Of a DNA stretch of 64,000 nucleotides, positions 1 to 10,513 are shown piece by piece. Both the position numbers and the translations under genes were made by a program. This stretch comes from Fimenecus stercoravium (GTDB lineage: Bacteria > Bacillota > Clostridia > Oscillospirales > Acutalibacteraceae): NCBI GenBank assembly GCA_018711545.1, contig DVIC01000029.1:1-64000 (forward strand), written 5' to 3'. Every line of letters begins with the position of its first letter. The first letter of the stretch is position 1. The notes under the pieces were generated by a model. That model made no database searches and was not told where the DNA came from. It worked only from the letters and a program-made list of their open reading frames with translations.

Positions 1-1
1 G

Positions 2-346
2 GCGGATATGGACGGGAACAACATCGTGCAGCATGCGGACGCACAAACGATCCTGAACAACTATGCAGGCGCGAAGCCGCAGACACAAACCACCCTGTCC
101 GCCATCGACGACCTTCTGAACGCGAGCGGCGCAGACACGAGCACAGACAGCGGCGCCGGCTCGCAGGTACAGGAAGCCCTGGAAAACGCTGCGAACGGTC
201 TGCGCGACACGCTCGGCAGCCTGGATCTCGGCAGCCTGCTGCAATTCGGCAGCAGCGCTGCTGCACAAACCCGGCAAACGCAAGCATCCGAGACGCAAAC
301 CACGCAGGCGCAAAACGAAGCTGATGCGACCGAGCCCGCCGCGTAG
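2..346 (+). CDS. C-terminal part of an unknown Gln/Thr/Ala-rich protein (5' end possibly outside window)
   Basis: The reading frame is open from base 2 to the stop at 344-346, so the gene may enter from the left. An internal ATG at base 8 could also be a start, but no ribosome site can be seen in the seven bases before it. The visible 112 residues are acidic and polar, with a tail rich in Q, T, A and E that looks disordered. There is no membrane segment and no motif I recognise. A strong terminator follows at 379, so this is the last gene of its unit. Function unknown. Confidence 0.55.
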   Translation, partial: ADMDGNNIVQHADAQTILNNYAGAKPQTQTTLSAIDDLLNASGADTSTDSGAGSQVQEALENAANGLRDTLGSLDLGSLLQFGSSAAAQTRQTQASETQTTQAQNEADATEPAA

Positions 347-378
347 CGAAAGCGCGCACAGCAATACAGCTTCATTCC

Positions 379-406
379 CCGCCCCGATTTTTGGGGCGGT
401 TTTTTT
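379..406 (+). terminator. Intrinsic terminator
   Basis: A 7-bp GC stem (CCGCCCC / GGGGCGG) with a GATTTTT loop is followed by seven T residues. It lies 33 bases after the stop codon at 346 and ends transcription of the first gene. The 170 bases after it lead into the two-component operon. Confidence 0.9.
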
Positions 407-575
407 CGACCTTTTTACGCCGCATTCGCTTTCCCGTAATAAAATTGTAACCATTCTGCGGCTTGTTTTGTTAGAATATCCTGCTACAATACAGAAAACG
501 GGTGAGAAAGGCTTTCACTTTGCCGGCAAATTTGGTATGATACAAAGGTAATTTGAAAGCAAAGAGGGAAACAGC

Positions 576-1265
576 ATGTACACGGTTTTGGTTTGTGACG
601 ACGATAAGGCGATTTTGGATTCTCTGGAGATCTATCTGCACCTGGAAGGGTACGAGGTCATCAAGGCGACCAACGGTAAGGAGGCGCTCGCGGCGGCCGC
701 GAGCCACGAGCTGCACTGCATCATTCTCGATATCATGATGCCGGGGCTCGACGGCTTAAATGCCACGCTCAAGCTTCGCGAACACCACAATGTGCCCATC
801 ATCCTGCTCTCCGCAAAAAGCGAGGACACCGACAAGATCACCGGGCTTTCGTTCGGCGCGGACGACTATGTTACCAAGCCGTTCAATCCGCTGGAGCTCA
901 TGGCGCGCGTCAAATCCCAGATCCGCCGCTATGCGACGTTCGGGAGCCTTGAAACACGTGAGAACGTGCTGACCACAGGCGGTCTTACGCTCGACCCCGA
1001 CTCCAAGGAGGTCACGCTCGACGGCGAGCCCGTGCGCCTGACCGCCACGGAATACGGGATTCTGGAGTTTTTGATGAAAAATATGGGCAGGGTGCTTTCC
1101 ACGAACCAGATCTATGAAGCGGTCTGGAACGAGCCCGCCTTTTCCACCGAGAAAACCGTGACCGTACACATCCGCCGCATCCGCGAAAAAATCGAGATCA
1201 ATCCCAAGGACCCAAAGTATCTGAAGGTGGTGTGGGGCATTGGCTACAAAATTGAAAAATATTAA
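576..1265 (+). CDS. OmpR-family DNA-binding response regulator
   Basis: This is a 229-aa response regulator. The receiver domain (about residues 1-115) has the acidic pair DD near residue 9, the phospho-acceptor Asp at about 52 in ILDIMMPGLDG, and a conserved Lys in VTKPFNP. The C-terminal half is a winged-helix DNA-binding domain ending in VWGIGYKIEKY. The start follows GAGGGAAACAGC. Candidate promoter elements upstream are TTGTTT (463) and TACAAT (485); these are weak. The gene overlaps the histidine kinase that follows, so the two form a signalling pair. The overall type is VanR/PhoP-like; the target genes are not evident. Confidence 0.93.
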   Translation: MYTVLVCDDDKAILDSLEIYLHLEGYEVIKATNGKEALAAAASHELHCIILDIMMPGLDGLNATLKLREHHNVPIILLSAKSEDTDKITGLSFGADDYVTKPFNPLELMARVKSQIRRYATFGSLETRENVLTTGGLTLDPDSKEVTLDGEPVRLTATEYGILEFLMKNMGRVLSTNQIYEAVWNEPAFSTEKTVTVHIRRIREKIEINPKDPKYLKVVWGIGYKIEKY

Positions 1266-3753
1266 ATACGCCTATGGCTTGAAAACCGTAGCGTTCCTGC
1301 TGGCAGCGGCATGCGTGTTTTCGGGCGCATGGAGCGCGGGCAGCATCGTGAATATCCTCAACGATTTCGGCTGGGAAAACACCATGGTGCGCGAAAAGCC
1401 TGTGTTCACGGACACCGCACTGTTCCAAAACGAGGTGGACAGCGCATCGCAAAACCTATGCAGCGCTTACATTTACAACGACTGGGAGACCGATGCGCTG
1501 CCGAATTATGCCACCCTTGCAGAAGAGCAGGCTGCCGCCGAACAGGTGCGCCGGCAGCTGCGCGAGAGCGTATACAACGAGCTTTCGGGCGAATATTCCT
1601 ATCTTTATAACGAATACGGCGAGCCTGTGACCGCTGTATCCGGCAGCGAGACGCAAACCTACACGCCCACCGAGGAGGAGCTTGAGGAAGCATACAGCAC
1701 CGCGTCCTCCTTCTATTCACTGCGCGACTTTGACGTAGATGTCTATATCAATGCGTCGATGACCGCCGAGGAGCTGGCGGCGGATGTGGCGGAACTTTAC
1801 ACCGCACAGCTCAATTACGCACAGCGCTCGTTCCGCGCGGGCGTACTGCGCGCAGAGGAAGCGATTTCTTCGCTTCGCAATTTCCGCTATCTGCTTGTCA
1901 ACACGCAGACCGGCGAAGTGCTGACGAACATGGCGGGTGTTTCTACCGCCGCCGACTTTTTCAATGCGTTTTCCGACGATGATTGGTACTTTGGCTACAC
2001 GGTCGAAAGCGGGCTGATCCGCTATTCCGAATCGGCGGCACAAATGGCGCAGGACAGCACCCAAAGCAGCGGTATGAACAGCTTTTTGATGCCCTTCCTG
2101 GATTCCAATTTTTCAGAGGAAGGCTTTGACGTCTATTTCGGCGTATCGCAGCAGCTTTCAGAGGGCGACAGCTTTTGGACGGCTGCACAGACCTTTGAAA
2201 CGAGCTCCGCACAGATCGACCGCTTGATGGCGGTGCTCGTTTGCACGCTGACTGCCGCGCTGGCGCTTTCCGTCTACCTGCTTTTGACCGCCGGACGTGT
2301 GCGCGGCAGCGATGAGATCCAATTTCTGCCGCAGGACCGTCTGCCCTGCGACATACACCTTTTCCTCTCCGGTGTGATTTGTCTCGGCTTGACGATCCTT
2401 GCCCTTTGGCTTATGGACGGCTTTATCGGCACCTCGGACACCTCTTACCAGATCCGCAGCGTCTCACTGCTGCAGCTCGGCGCCTCTTTCTGCGCGGCGC
2501 TGTTGTATGCCTTTTTGGCGGAATGGGTGCTGTCGGTCACAAAATATGCAAAATCCCGCCGACCGTATTTCGGCTCGATGCTGCTTGTACGCGGGGCACG
2601 GCGTTTTGCCGCCTGGGTACGCCGCACGCGGCACCGTATGACGCACATCTCCAAGAAAGCGATCGTGCTCGCGTGCGTGTATCTGCTCGTGAACTTCCTG
2701 CTGTTTGCGACCGGCAATTCCGTGATGCTGCTGCCGGCGATCGTATTCAATGTGATCGCGCTGGTCCTCATTTGGAAATACCTTTCTTCGCTTGACAAGA
2801 TCATGGATGCTGCCGAGGCCGGCAAGCGCGGCGAAAAAACCGCGCCGCTCAACGCCGACCGCATGCCGGAACCGCTGGGGAGCTTAGCGCGCAATCTGAC
2901 CGTTACGCAGGAGGAAATGCAGAAAGCCGTGCAGGAAGCGGTCAAAGGCGAGCGCATGAAAGCGGAGCTGATCACCAACGTCTCGCACGATTTGAAAACG
3001 CCGCTGACCTCGATCATTTCCTATGTAGATCTGCTCAAGAAATGTGACATTGACGACCCGAACGCGCAAAGCTATATCACGGTGCTCGACGAAAAATCCA
3101 CCCGCTTAAAGCGGCTCATTGAAGATCTGGTCGAAGCGTCAAAGGCGTCTTCCGGTGCGGTGACCCTGCACAAAATGCACGTCAACCTGTATGAATTGGC
3201 GGTGCAGGCGATCGGCGAGATGGAGGACAGTTTTGCCGAGCGCGATCTGCAGATCGTGCTGAACACCCCGGAAGAAGCTCCCGTTGTATTCGCCGACAGC
3301 CAAAAGACCTGGCGCGTCATTGATAATCTGCTGAGCAACGCACGCAAATACTCCCTGCCCGGCTCACGGGTCTACGTGGATGTGTTCCCCGATGGTTCGA
3401 ACGGCGTGTTCCGCATCAAGAACGTATCGGGCGAGCCGCTGAACATCGACCCCGACGAGCTGACCCAGCGCTTCGTGCGCGGCGACGCTTCGCGAACGCT
3501 CGAGGGCAGCGGGCTGGGGCTCTCCATTGCAAAAGACCTGTGTGCGCTGCAGGGCGGCAAGCTGAAGCTTGAGATCGACGGGGATCTGTTTAAGGCGACC
3601 GTTTCGCTTCCCGCTTCGGGCGCAGCCCGGCTTGCAGAAGCCGTGCAGGCGCAGCAGGCACAGATGCCGCCGACCCCCGCGCAGGAAAATCCATCTGCAG
3701 CGGATACGTCCCCCACGACCGCCGACGCACCGTCGGCAGAAAGGCAGGTATGA
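1240..3753 (+). CDS. Large membrane sensor histidine kinase
   Basis: 837-aa kinase that pairs with the regulator, whose end it overlaps by 26 bases. The start is a TTG nine bases after AAGGTGG; a second in-frame TTG at 1252 is possible. One membrane segment near residues 12-32 is followed by about 290 extracytoplasmic residues, then about five further membrane segments (near 327-352, 373-395, 408-435, 470-490, 492-515). The kinase core has the H box NVSHDLKTPLTS (His about 583), the N box VIDNLLSNARKYS and the G box GSGLGLSIAK. The tail after about residue 800 is Ala/Pro/Gln-rich and probably disordered. The sensor is far larger than in usual VanS/PhoR kinases and matches no domain I know; the stimulus is unknown. 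Confidence 0.92.
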   Translation: MATKLKNIKYAYGLKTVAFLLAAACVFSGAWSAGSIVNILNDFGWENTMVREKPVFTDTALFQNEVDSASQNLCSAYIYNDWETDALPNYATLAEEQAAAEQVRRQLRESVYNELSGEYSYLYNEYGEPVTAVSGSETQTYTPTEEELEEAYSTASSFYSLRDFDVDVYINASMTAEELAADVAELYTAQLNYAQRSFRAGVLRAEEAISSLRNFRYLLVNTQTGEVLTNMAGVSTAADFFNAFSDDDWYFGYTVESGLIRYSESAAQMAQDSTQSSGMNSFLMPFLDSNFSEEGFDVYFGVSQQLSEGDSFWTAAQTFETSSAQIDRLMAVLVCTLTAALALSVYLLLTAGRVRGSDEIQFLPQDRLPCDIHLFLSGVICLGLTILALWLMDGFIGTSDTSYQIRSVSLLQLGASFCAALLYAFLAEWVLSVTKYAKSRRPYFGSMLLVRGARRFAAWVRRTRHRMTHISKKAIVLACVYLLVNFLLFATGNSVMLLPAIVFNVIALVLIWKYLSSLDKIMDAAEAGKRGEKTAPLNADRMPEPLGSLARNLTVTQEEMQKAVQEAVKGERMKAELITNVSHDLKTPLTSIISYVDLLKKCDIDDPNAQSYITVLDEKSTRLKRLIEDLVEASKASSGAVTLHKMHVNLYELAVQAIGEMEDSFAERDLQIVLNTPEEAPVVFADSQKTWRVIDNLLSNARKYSLPGSRVYVDVFPDGSNGVFRIKNVSGEPLNIDPDELTQRFVRGDASRTLEGSGLGLSIAKDLCALQGGKLKLEIDGDLFKATVSLPASGAARLAEAVQAQQAQMPPTPAQENPSAADTSPTTADAPSAERQV

Positions 3754-3953
3754 CCATGCTGATTTCCCTAAGTGTTTTTGTCATTCTCAGCGGCGCAGCA
3801 GCTGCGCTGCTCATTGCCCGCCGTTTGCGCCGCAGCCCCTCGGAGGGTGTGGTTTGTGAAGTTTTGGAGGGCGTGCAGTTTTGCAGCTATTGTATGGTCG
3901 CGTTAGGCCTTGTGGCGCTGTATGGGCTTTTGTCGGGGCAGATCCGGTTTTGA
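3750..3953 (+). CDS. Small two-segment membrane protein
   Basis: 67-aa protein whose ATG overlaps the kinase stop as ATGA, which implies translational coupling. Two hydrophobic stretches (about residues 3-23 and 45-60) are separated by a short Arg-rich loop (ARRLRRS). It contains two Cys residues in a CSYC pattern. I do not recognise the family. Its position as third gene of the two-component operon suggests an accessory to the sensor, which is inference only. It ends about 30 bases before a convergent terminator. Confidence 0.6.
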   Translation: MTMLISLSVFVILSGAAAALLIARRLRRSPSEGVVCEVLEGVQFCSYCMVALGLVALYGLLSGQIRF

Positions 3954-3984
3954 AGTTAGATATATTCACAAATAAATTGACACA

Positions 3985-4022
3985 GCAAAACACAGGGCGC
4001 AGTCGTTTGACTGCGCCCTGTG
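3985..4022 (-). terminator. Terminator of the gltX-glnS operon
   Basis: Perfect 14-bp stem (CACAGGGCGCAGTC with its complement, loop of four bases) followed on the minus strand by TTTTGCTG. It lies between converging genes and serves the minus-strand unit. The core GGGCGCAGTC stem recurs in the hairpin at 36479. Confidence 0.88.
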
Positions 4023-4047
4023 GATCTGTATACGCTTCTGTTTTGGT

Positions 4048-4722
4048 TTACGCCGCTTTTTCCTTTTTCACCTTCGGCGGCTTGTCGCCGAGTTCCACCA
4101 GCTTGTTTGCCCCCGCCCACAAAAGCATGGCGATGAACAGGAACAGCTCGATGAAATACCCCGTTGTCAAGCGGAACACCGTGACCGTGATCAGCCCGCC
4201 GAGCAGCGTCCCGACGACGGACTCCGGCAAAAACGAAGACAGCGTGATCGTCCCGTCCAAAAACGGCGCCGCTACATAGTGGAACGAGATATACATGGCG
4301 ATCATCACTAAGATCCCCGCGCCCGCAATGCACATCGGCACGGTCTTTTTCTTGGACACGATCGCGAACGCCAGCAGCACCACGGCGAGCACCACCGCGA
4401 GCACAAAGCATACGGCGAAGGCGATCGCTGCGGGCTTGATCGCGTTCAGGGATTCGGGCAGCGACACCGAATCGCCGCCGAAATAGCTCTCGAGCATCGG
4501 CAGGAATTCCGTGCGCAGCTCGTGCAGACTCAAGGATTCCACCGTCTCGCCCGTATCTTCGGAATCCCCCATGAGCTGCGAAAGCAGCTGAAACGCAGAG
4601 GACTGTGTCAAAACATATATATAGTCGCAAAAATATGCCGCGATCGGCACGCACACGGCGAGTACCGCCATCACCAGACGGTACAGGATCTCCTTGCCGC
4701 CTTTTTGCTTGACCTTAGCCAT
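4048..4722 (-). CDS. Polytopic membrane protein, function unknown
   Basis: 224-aa protein with about four to five hydrophobic segments: one near residues 14-35, one near 95-118, one near 128-150 and a long one near 165-210. A hydrophilic loop of about 50 residues, rich in Glu and Ser, separates the first two. Both ends are Lys-rich and likely cytoplasmic. The start follows AAAGGAG with an 8-base gap. It lies 43 bases after glnS without a terminator, so it is probably the last gene of the gltX-glnS operon. No family recognised. Confidence 0.75.
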   Translation of the reverse strand: MAKVKQKGGKEILYRLVMAVLAVCVPIAAYFCDYIYVLTQSSAFQLLSQLMGDSEDTGETVESLSLHELRTEFLPMLESYFGGDSVSLPESLNAIKPAAIAFAVCFVLAVVLAVVLLAFAIVSKKKTVPMCIAGAGILVMIAMYISFHYVAAPFLDGTITLSSFLPESVVGTLLGGLITVTVFRLTTGYFIELFLFIAMLLWAGANKLVELGDKPPKVKKEKAA

Positions 4723-4765
4723 ATTCGATTCTCCTTTATCGCACCTTTTTCACCGCACAGCCCGT

Positions 4766-6454
<1,689 letters not shown>

Positions 6455-6501
6455 TCGTCAAAACCTCCTTCGCGCCGCAAAGCGCGCTGTATATGTCAAA
6501 A

Positions 6502-8169
6502 TCAAATACCCTTGTAATACGCAGCGGCTGCCGAAAGCCGTGTGCACACGGTCTCGCGTCCCAAAAGCCGCAGAATCGTGCAAAGATCCGGGGTGTTGGT
6601 GCGGCCCGTGACCGCCACGCGGATCACCGTAGACACGTCGCTGACGTTGCCCTTATAGCTTTCCGGATCCGCTTTCCAATCACGCATTTCTGCGGCAAAG
6701 CCCAGCGGCGCGCAGATGGATTTGACTTTCGCAAACCACGTGTCCTTGTCGTCCTCGGGCGACCAGACCGTTACATACTGCTCCAGAATCGCCGCTGCGT
6801 CGCGCGGGTCGATGTGTTCGGGCAGGGTGTAATCCGCTTTGTACAGATCGTCATACATATAGGAAAAATACGGCTGTACTTCCGAAAACGCCGCCAGATC
6901 CTTGCGCGGCTTTTTGCCGCCGCGGTCGAGGGCAAGCATGCCGAGCGCCTTTTCGCGGTCTGCTTCAAGCCGCTGTGCAAACGCTTCGTCATAGACCTTT
7001 GCCCACGCGAGCGTGCGTTCGTACACCTCTTCGGCAGTCATGCGGGAGATGCACAGCTTGCTGACGTCGCGCAATTTTACCATGTCGAACAGGGCGCCCG
7101 ACACAGACAGTTTTTTGAGGTTAAAGGGGAACGCAGTCAGTTCTGCGGTCGGATTCGCGCGCCGCCAGTCCTCGAAATTGGAGTTAAGCAGCGTCAACAG
7201 GTATTCTTTGACACTTTGGGCCGGATACCCCTCCGCCGCAAAATGGCTGACCGCCGCCTCCGGGTCCTTGCGCTTGGAAATTTTGCGCTTGCCGCCGGTT
7301 TCCTCGTCGATCTTCATGATCTGCGGGGTGTGGGCGTATTTCGGCACGCGGAAGCCGCATGCCCGAAACAGCGCGATATGCTTCGGCAAAGAGGGCAGCC
7401 ACTCCTCGCCGCGAATGACGTGCGTGGTGCGCATAAAGTGGTCATCGCAGACGTGCGCGAAATGGTAGGTCGGCACGCCGTCGCTTTTTAACAGCACCTC
7501 GTCAATGATGTTTTCGGGCATTTCGAGCTTTCCCCGCGCCATATCTTCGATCACGATACGGCGCGCTTCGTCGCCGTCGGAACGCAGCCGCAGCACATAG
7601 GGCTTGCCGGCTTTCAGGTTCGCCTCGATCTCTTCGTCCGAAAGGTCGCGGCACCTGGCATATTTGCCGAAGTAGCCGCGCAAAAGCGCACCCTCGCGTT
7701 CCTGCCGGTCGCGCAATTCCGCAAGCTCTTCCGCCGTGCAGAAGCACGGGTATGCAAGCCCGCGGCGCACGAGGTCTTTCGCCATGATCTGATAAATTTC
7801 CACACGCGCGCTCTGCGTGTACGGCCCGTATGTACCGTTCTCGCCGTCTTTGGTCACACCCTCGTCAAAGGTGATGCCGAAGGCTTCAAGCCCGTCTAAG
7901 ATCGCTGCCACGCCGTCGCCGATCTCGCGTTTCTTGTCGGTGTCCTCGATGCGTAAATATACAACGCCGCCGGACTGCCGCGCGGTCATATAGTCCGCCA
8001 GCGCGCCGAACAGCCCGCCGATGTGCAGATACCCCGTGGGGCTCGGCGAAAAGCGGGTCACGCGCGCGCCCTCGGGAAGCTGACGCGGCGGGTATTGCGC
8101 CTCCAAATCGGCAGGCGTTTTTTGGATGTGCGGGAACAGAAGCTCCGCGATTTTTGCACAGTCGGTCAA
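6502..8169 (-). CDS. gltX: Glutamyl-tRNA synthetase
   Basis: 555-aa class I synthetase that charges tRNA-Glu. The HIGH signature is in RFSPSPTGYLHIGG (about residues 38-51) and the KMSKS loop is KRKISKRKDPE. The C-terminal region is the helical anticodon-binding domain. The start is a TTG at 8169 with GGGAGG seven bases upstream; no better ATG exists before the HIGH motif. The N-terminus is about 35 residues longer than in most GltX proteins. First gene of a gltX-glnS-membrane protein operon, driven by the promoter at 8220-8248. Confidence 0.97.
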   Translation of the reverse strand: MTDCAKIAELLFPHIQKTPADLEAQYPPRQLPEGARVTRFSPSPTGYLHIGGLFGALADYMTARQSGGVVYLRIEDTDKKREIGDGVAAILDGLEAFGITFDEGVTKDGENGTYGPYTQSARVEIYQIMAKDLVRRGLAYPCFCTAEELAELRDRQEREGALLRGYFGKYARCRDLSDEEIEANLKAGKPYVLRLRSDGDEARRIVIEDMARGKLEMPENIIDEVLLKSDGVPTYHFAHVCDDHFMRTTHVIRGEEWLPSLPKHIALFRACGFRVPKYAHTPQIMKIDEETGGKRKISKRKDPEAAVSHFAAEGYPAQSVKEYLLTLLNSNFEDWRRANPTAELTAFPFNLKKLSVSGALFDMVKLRDVSKLCISRMTAEEVYERTLAWAKVYDEAFAQRLEADREKALGMLALDRGGKKPRKDLAAFSEVQPYFSYMYDDLYKADYTLPEHIDPRDAAAILEQYVTVWSPEDDKDTWFAKVKSICAPLGFAAEMRDWKADPESYKGNVSDVSTVIRVAVTGRTNTPDLCTILRLLGRETVCTRLSAAAAYYKGI

Positions 8170-8219
8170 AAGAATTCCTCCCGGGCGGCATTTGCCGTCG
8201 GTTCAAAATGTATGCGTCT

Positions 8220-8248
8220 ATTATCGCAGAAATCGGCGCAAGTATCAA
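8220..8248 (-). promoter_or_regulatory. Sigma-A promoter of gltX
   Basis: On the minus strand TTGATA and GATAAT are separated by exactly 17 bases. The predicted RNA starts near 8213 and gives a leader of about 45 bases before the TTG start of gltX. Confidence 0.8.
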
Positions 8249-8300
8249 CAGTTTTTTCACTTTCAAAGGATTTTTTTGCGAAAACGCGCCGTTCTATCGC

Positions 8301-8335
8301 AAAAAGCAGCAGCCCGCATACGCAGACTGCTGCTT
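8301..8335 (-). terminator. Terminator of the alcohol dehydrogenase gene
   Basis: 9-bp stem AAGCAGCAG / CTGCTGCTT with a 14-base loop, followed on the minus strand by a T-rich tract. It sits 14 bases after the stop codon at 8349. Confidence 0.75.
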
Positions 8336-8348
8336 GAAAAAATTCGTC

Positions 8349-9557
8349 TTATTCCTCGATCTTCAGCTTGCGGACGATGTCGCACAGGTGTTCTTTCGTG
8401 AAGATCACCGGCGTGGGATACAGCGGGTGCGCTTCTTTCATGGCGCGTTCGACGATCAGATCGATATCCTCATCGCGGATCTGTGTAAAGCCCGTGGGGA
8501 TGTTCATGCGCGTGTTCATACCCTTGATCGCTTCAATGAATTTGCACGCTTTATCCGCTTCGCTCACGCCGGGGACGCCCGCGATATCGGCAAACTTTGC
8601 CAAGCGCGGATAGATCGCGCTGCCGTACTCCTCCAGCACGACGGGCAATATCACGGCATTTGCAAGCCCGTGCGGAATACCGTACATGCCGCCGAGGTTG
8701 TGCGCAATGGCGTGGACATAGCCGACGTAAGCGCGCGTGAACGCCATGCCGGCATAGAACGACGCAAGCAGCATATTGTTGCGCGCTTCTATGTTCTTGC
8801 CGTCGTTGTAGGCGGTCTCCAGATTTTCAAAGATGAGCTTCGTCGCCTTTTCGGCATATTCGGAGGTAGATTTCACATTGCTCTTGCCGATATACGCCTC
8901 TACCGCGTGGGTGAGCGCGTCCAACCCCGTTGTCGAGGTGATGTGCGGAGGAAGCCCCACGGTAAGCTCGGGGTCGAGGACCGCGAATTTCGGACGGAGC
9001 GAGGGGTCGTTGATGGCATATTTTTCATGCGTCTGCGTGTTGGAGACGACCGCCGCAAGCGTTGTTTCCGAGCCTGTGCCCGCCGTCGTGGGCACGGCAT
9101 AGAACGGCGGCAGCTTGTGCATGACCTTTAAGACGCCGCGCATCTGCGGGATGGATTTGTTCGGACGCGCCACACGCGCCGCAGCAGCTTTTGCACAATC
9201 CATGGGGCTGCCGCCGCCGAAAGCGATGATCCCCTCGCAGTTGTTCTGCAAGAACAGCTCGCGTGCTTCCTCGATATTCTCAATGGAGGGATTCGGCTGC
9301 ACGCCGTCGTAAACAACATAGTGGATGTTCTTCGCCTTCAGCTCTTCAAACAGGCCGTCGAGCAGATGCAGATTCATCAGTCCCTTATCCGTAACGATCA
9401 GGATATTCTGGATACCCTTATCCGCGATCACGCCCGGCAGCTGCCGAATGCAGCCGGGGCCGGTCAGCAGCTGCGGCTCCGACCAGTCGAGGAAGTACAT
9501 AAACACCTTCATGATTTTTTGGAACGCGCGGTAATACGCAACTTTCAAAGCCCACAT
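8349..9557 (-). CDS. Iron-containing alcohol dehydrogenase
   Basis: About 402-aa group III alcohol dehydrogenase that interconverts alcohols and aldehydes with NAD(P)H. Visible family features are the dinucleotide-binding GGGSPMDCAK, and the metal-ligand region with HAVEAYIG and HAIAHNLGGMYGIPHG. The start at 9557 (MWALKVAYYR) is preferred over the longer frame from 9602 because AAAGGACGG lies about 12 bases upstream. The N-terminal 20 residues are unusually hydrophobic and aromatic for the family. It stands alone between ribF and gltX and probably has its own transcription. Substrate cannot be told from sequence; a fermentative ethanol or butanol role is likely. Confidence 0.93.
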   Translation of the reverse strand: MWALKVAYYRAFQKIMKVFMYFLDWSEPQLLTGPGCIRQLPGVIADKGIQNILIVTDKGLMNLHLLDGLFEELKAKNIHYVVYDGVQPNPSIENIEEARELFLQNNCEGIIAFGGGSPMDCAKAAAARVARPNKSIPQMRGVLKVMHKLPPFYAVPTTAGTGSETTLAAVVSNTQTHEKYAINDPSLRPKFAVLDPELTVGLPPHITSTTGLDALTHAVEAYIGKSNVKSTSEYAEKATKLIFENLETAYNDGKNIEARNNMLLASFYAGMAFTRAYVGYVHAIAHNLGGMYGIPHGLANAVILPVVLEEYGSAIYPRLAKFADIAGVPGVSEADKACKFIEAIKGMNTRMNIPTGFTQIRDEDIDLIVERAMKEAHPLYPTPVIFTKEHLCDIVRKLKIEE

Positions 9558-9610
9558 AGCTTCGCACCGTCCTTTATTGATTTTGGCAGAAACATTTGCC
9601 AATATGGTAT

Positions 9611-10513
9611 TTATTTTACAGGATTTTCACAAAGATTGCAACCCTTTTCCAAATATTCCCGTGCACATTGCGCGTCGCGGCCGATAGCTGCGGAAAGCGC
9701 GTCGAGCGACGAAAACCTCTGTTCCGGGCGCAGATACTTTAAAAGCTCCACGCGTATGCGCTGCCCGTACAGGTCGCCCTCGTAATCAAGAATACACGTC
9801 TCGCTGCGCGCGGTCAAAGTGCCGATGGTCGGGCGCATGCCGAAATTTGTCACGGCGGGGTGATAATCACCGTCTATGCTTACACGCGCGGCATACACAC
9901 CGTATTTCGGGCGCACGAAGCCCTCGGGGAAAAACTGATTGATCGTCGGGAAATGCAGCAGCCTGCCGCGCCGGTCGCCGTGCACGACCTTGAACGCATA
10001 CGAAAAAGGTCTGCCGAGCATAGCGTTCGCCTGCTCCACTTCGCCGTTTTCGAGCGCGCGGCGGATGCGCGACGAGGATACGGGCGCGCCGGCAAAGCAG
10101 GCGGTACGCGCTACGCGCAGTTCTACGCCCGCTGCTTCGCAGAAGCGGCGCAGGATTTCCGTGTTGCCGGCTTTGTCTTTGCCGAATGTGTAGTTTTCGC
10201 CGCAGCAAAGCTCGCCTGCCGAAAACCGTTTCAGCAGAATCTCTTCAAAAAAATCCCGCGCGGAAAGCGCATGGATAGCGCGAAAATCCACATACAAAGG
10301 CGTGATCCCGTTTTGCCGCAGCAGCGCTTCGCGGTCCTCGGAAGTCAAAAGCGCAGGGGGCGCAGCGCCAAACAAGACCTTGGCGGGGTGTTCGGGGAAC
10401 AGCAGCGCACAAGGCGCACCGCCGCCGCGTTTGGTCAATTCGAGCACCTGCCTGTGGCCGCGATGCAGCCCGTCAAAGGTGCCCAGCGCGATGCAGTTTT
10501 TTTGTTCAGCCAT
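9611..10513 (-). CDS. ribF: Bifunctional riboflavin kinase / FAD synthetase
   Basis: About 300 aa. It makes FMN from riboflavin and ATP, then FAD. The N-terminal adenylyltransferase domain starts with ALGTFDGLHRGHR; the C-terminal flavokinase domain has the pattern ATGRP-like GRPFSY, then GDRRGRLLHFPTIN and YGVYAARV. The ATG at 10513 is preferred to the TTG at 10519 because GAGGGTG is correctly spaced from it. It overlaps the end of truB by eight bases and is the last gene of the nusA-infB operon, a common place for ribF in Firmicutes. Confidence 0.96.
   Translation of the reverse strand: MAEQKNCIALGTFDGLHRGHRQVLELTKRGGGAPCALLFPEHPAKVLFGAAPPALLTSEDREALLRQNGITPLYVDFRAIHALSARDFFEEILLKRFSAGELCCGENYTFGKDKAGNTEILRRFCEAAGVELRVARTACFAGAPVSSSRIRRALENGEVEQANAMLGRPFSYAFKVVHGDRRGRLLHFPTINQFFPEGFVRPKYGVYAARVSIDGDYHPAVTNFGMRPTIGTLTARSETCILDYEGDLYGQRIRVELLKYLRPEQRFSSLDALSAAIGRDAQCAREYLEKGCNLCENPVK

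Noticed and set aside
61..375. 104-codon minus-strand frame opposite the first gene
   Set aside because: Cys/Ala/Arg-rich shadow that runs across the region read by the plus-strand frame; no ribosome site.
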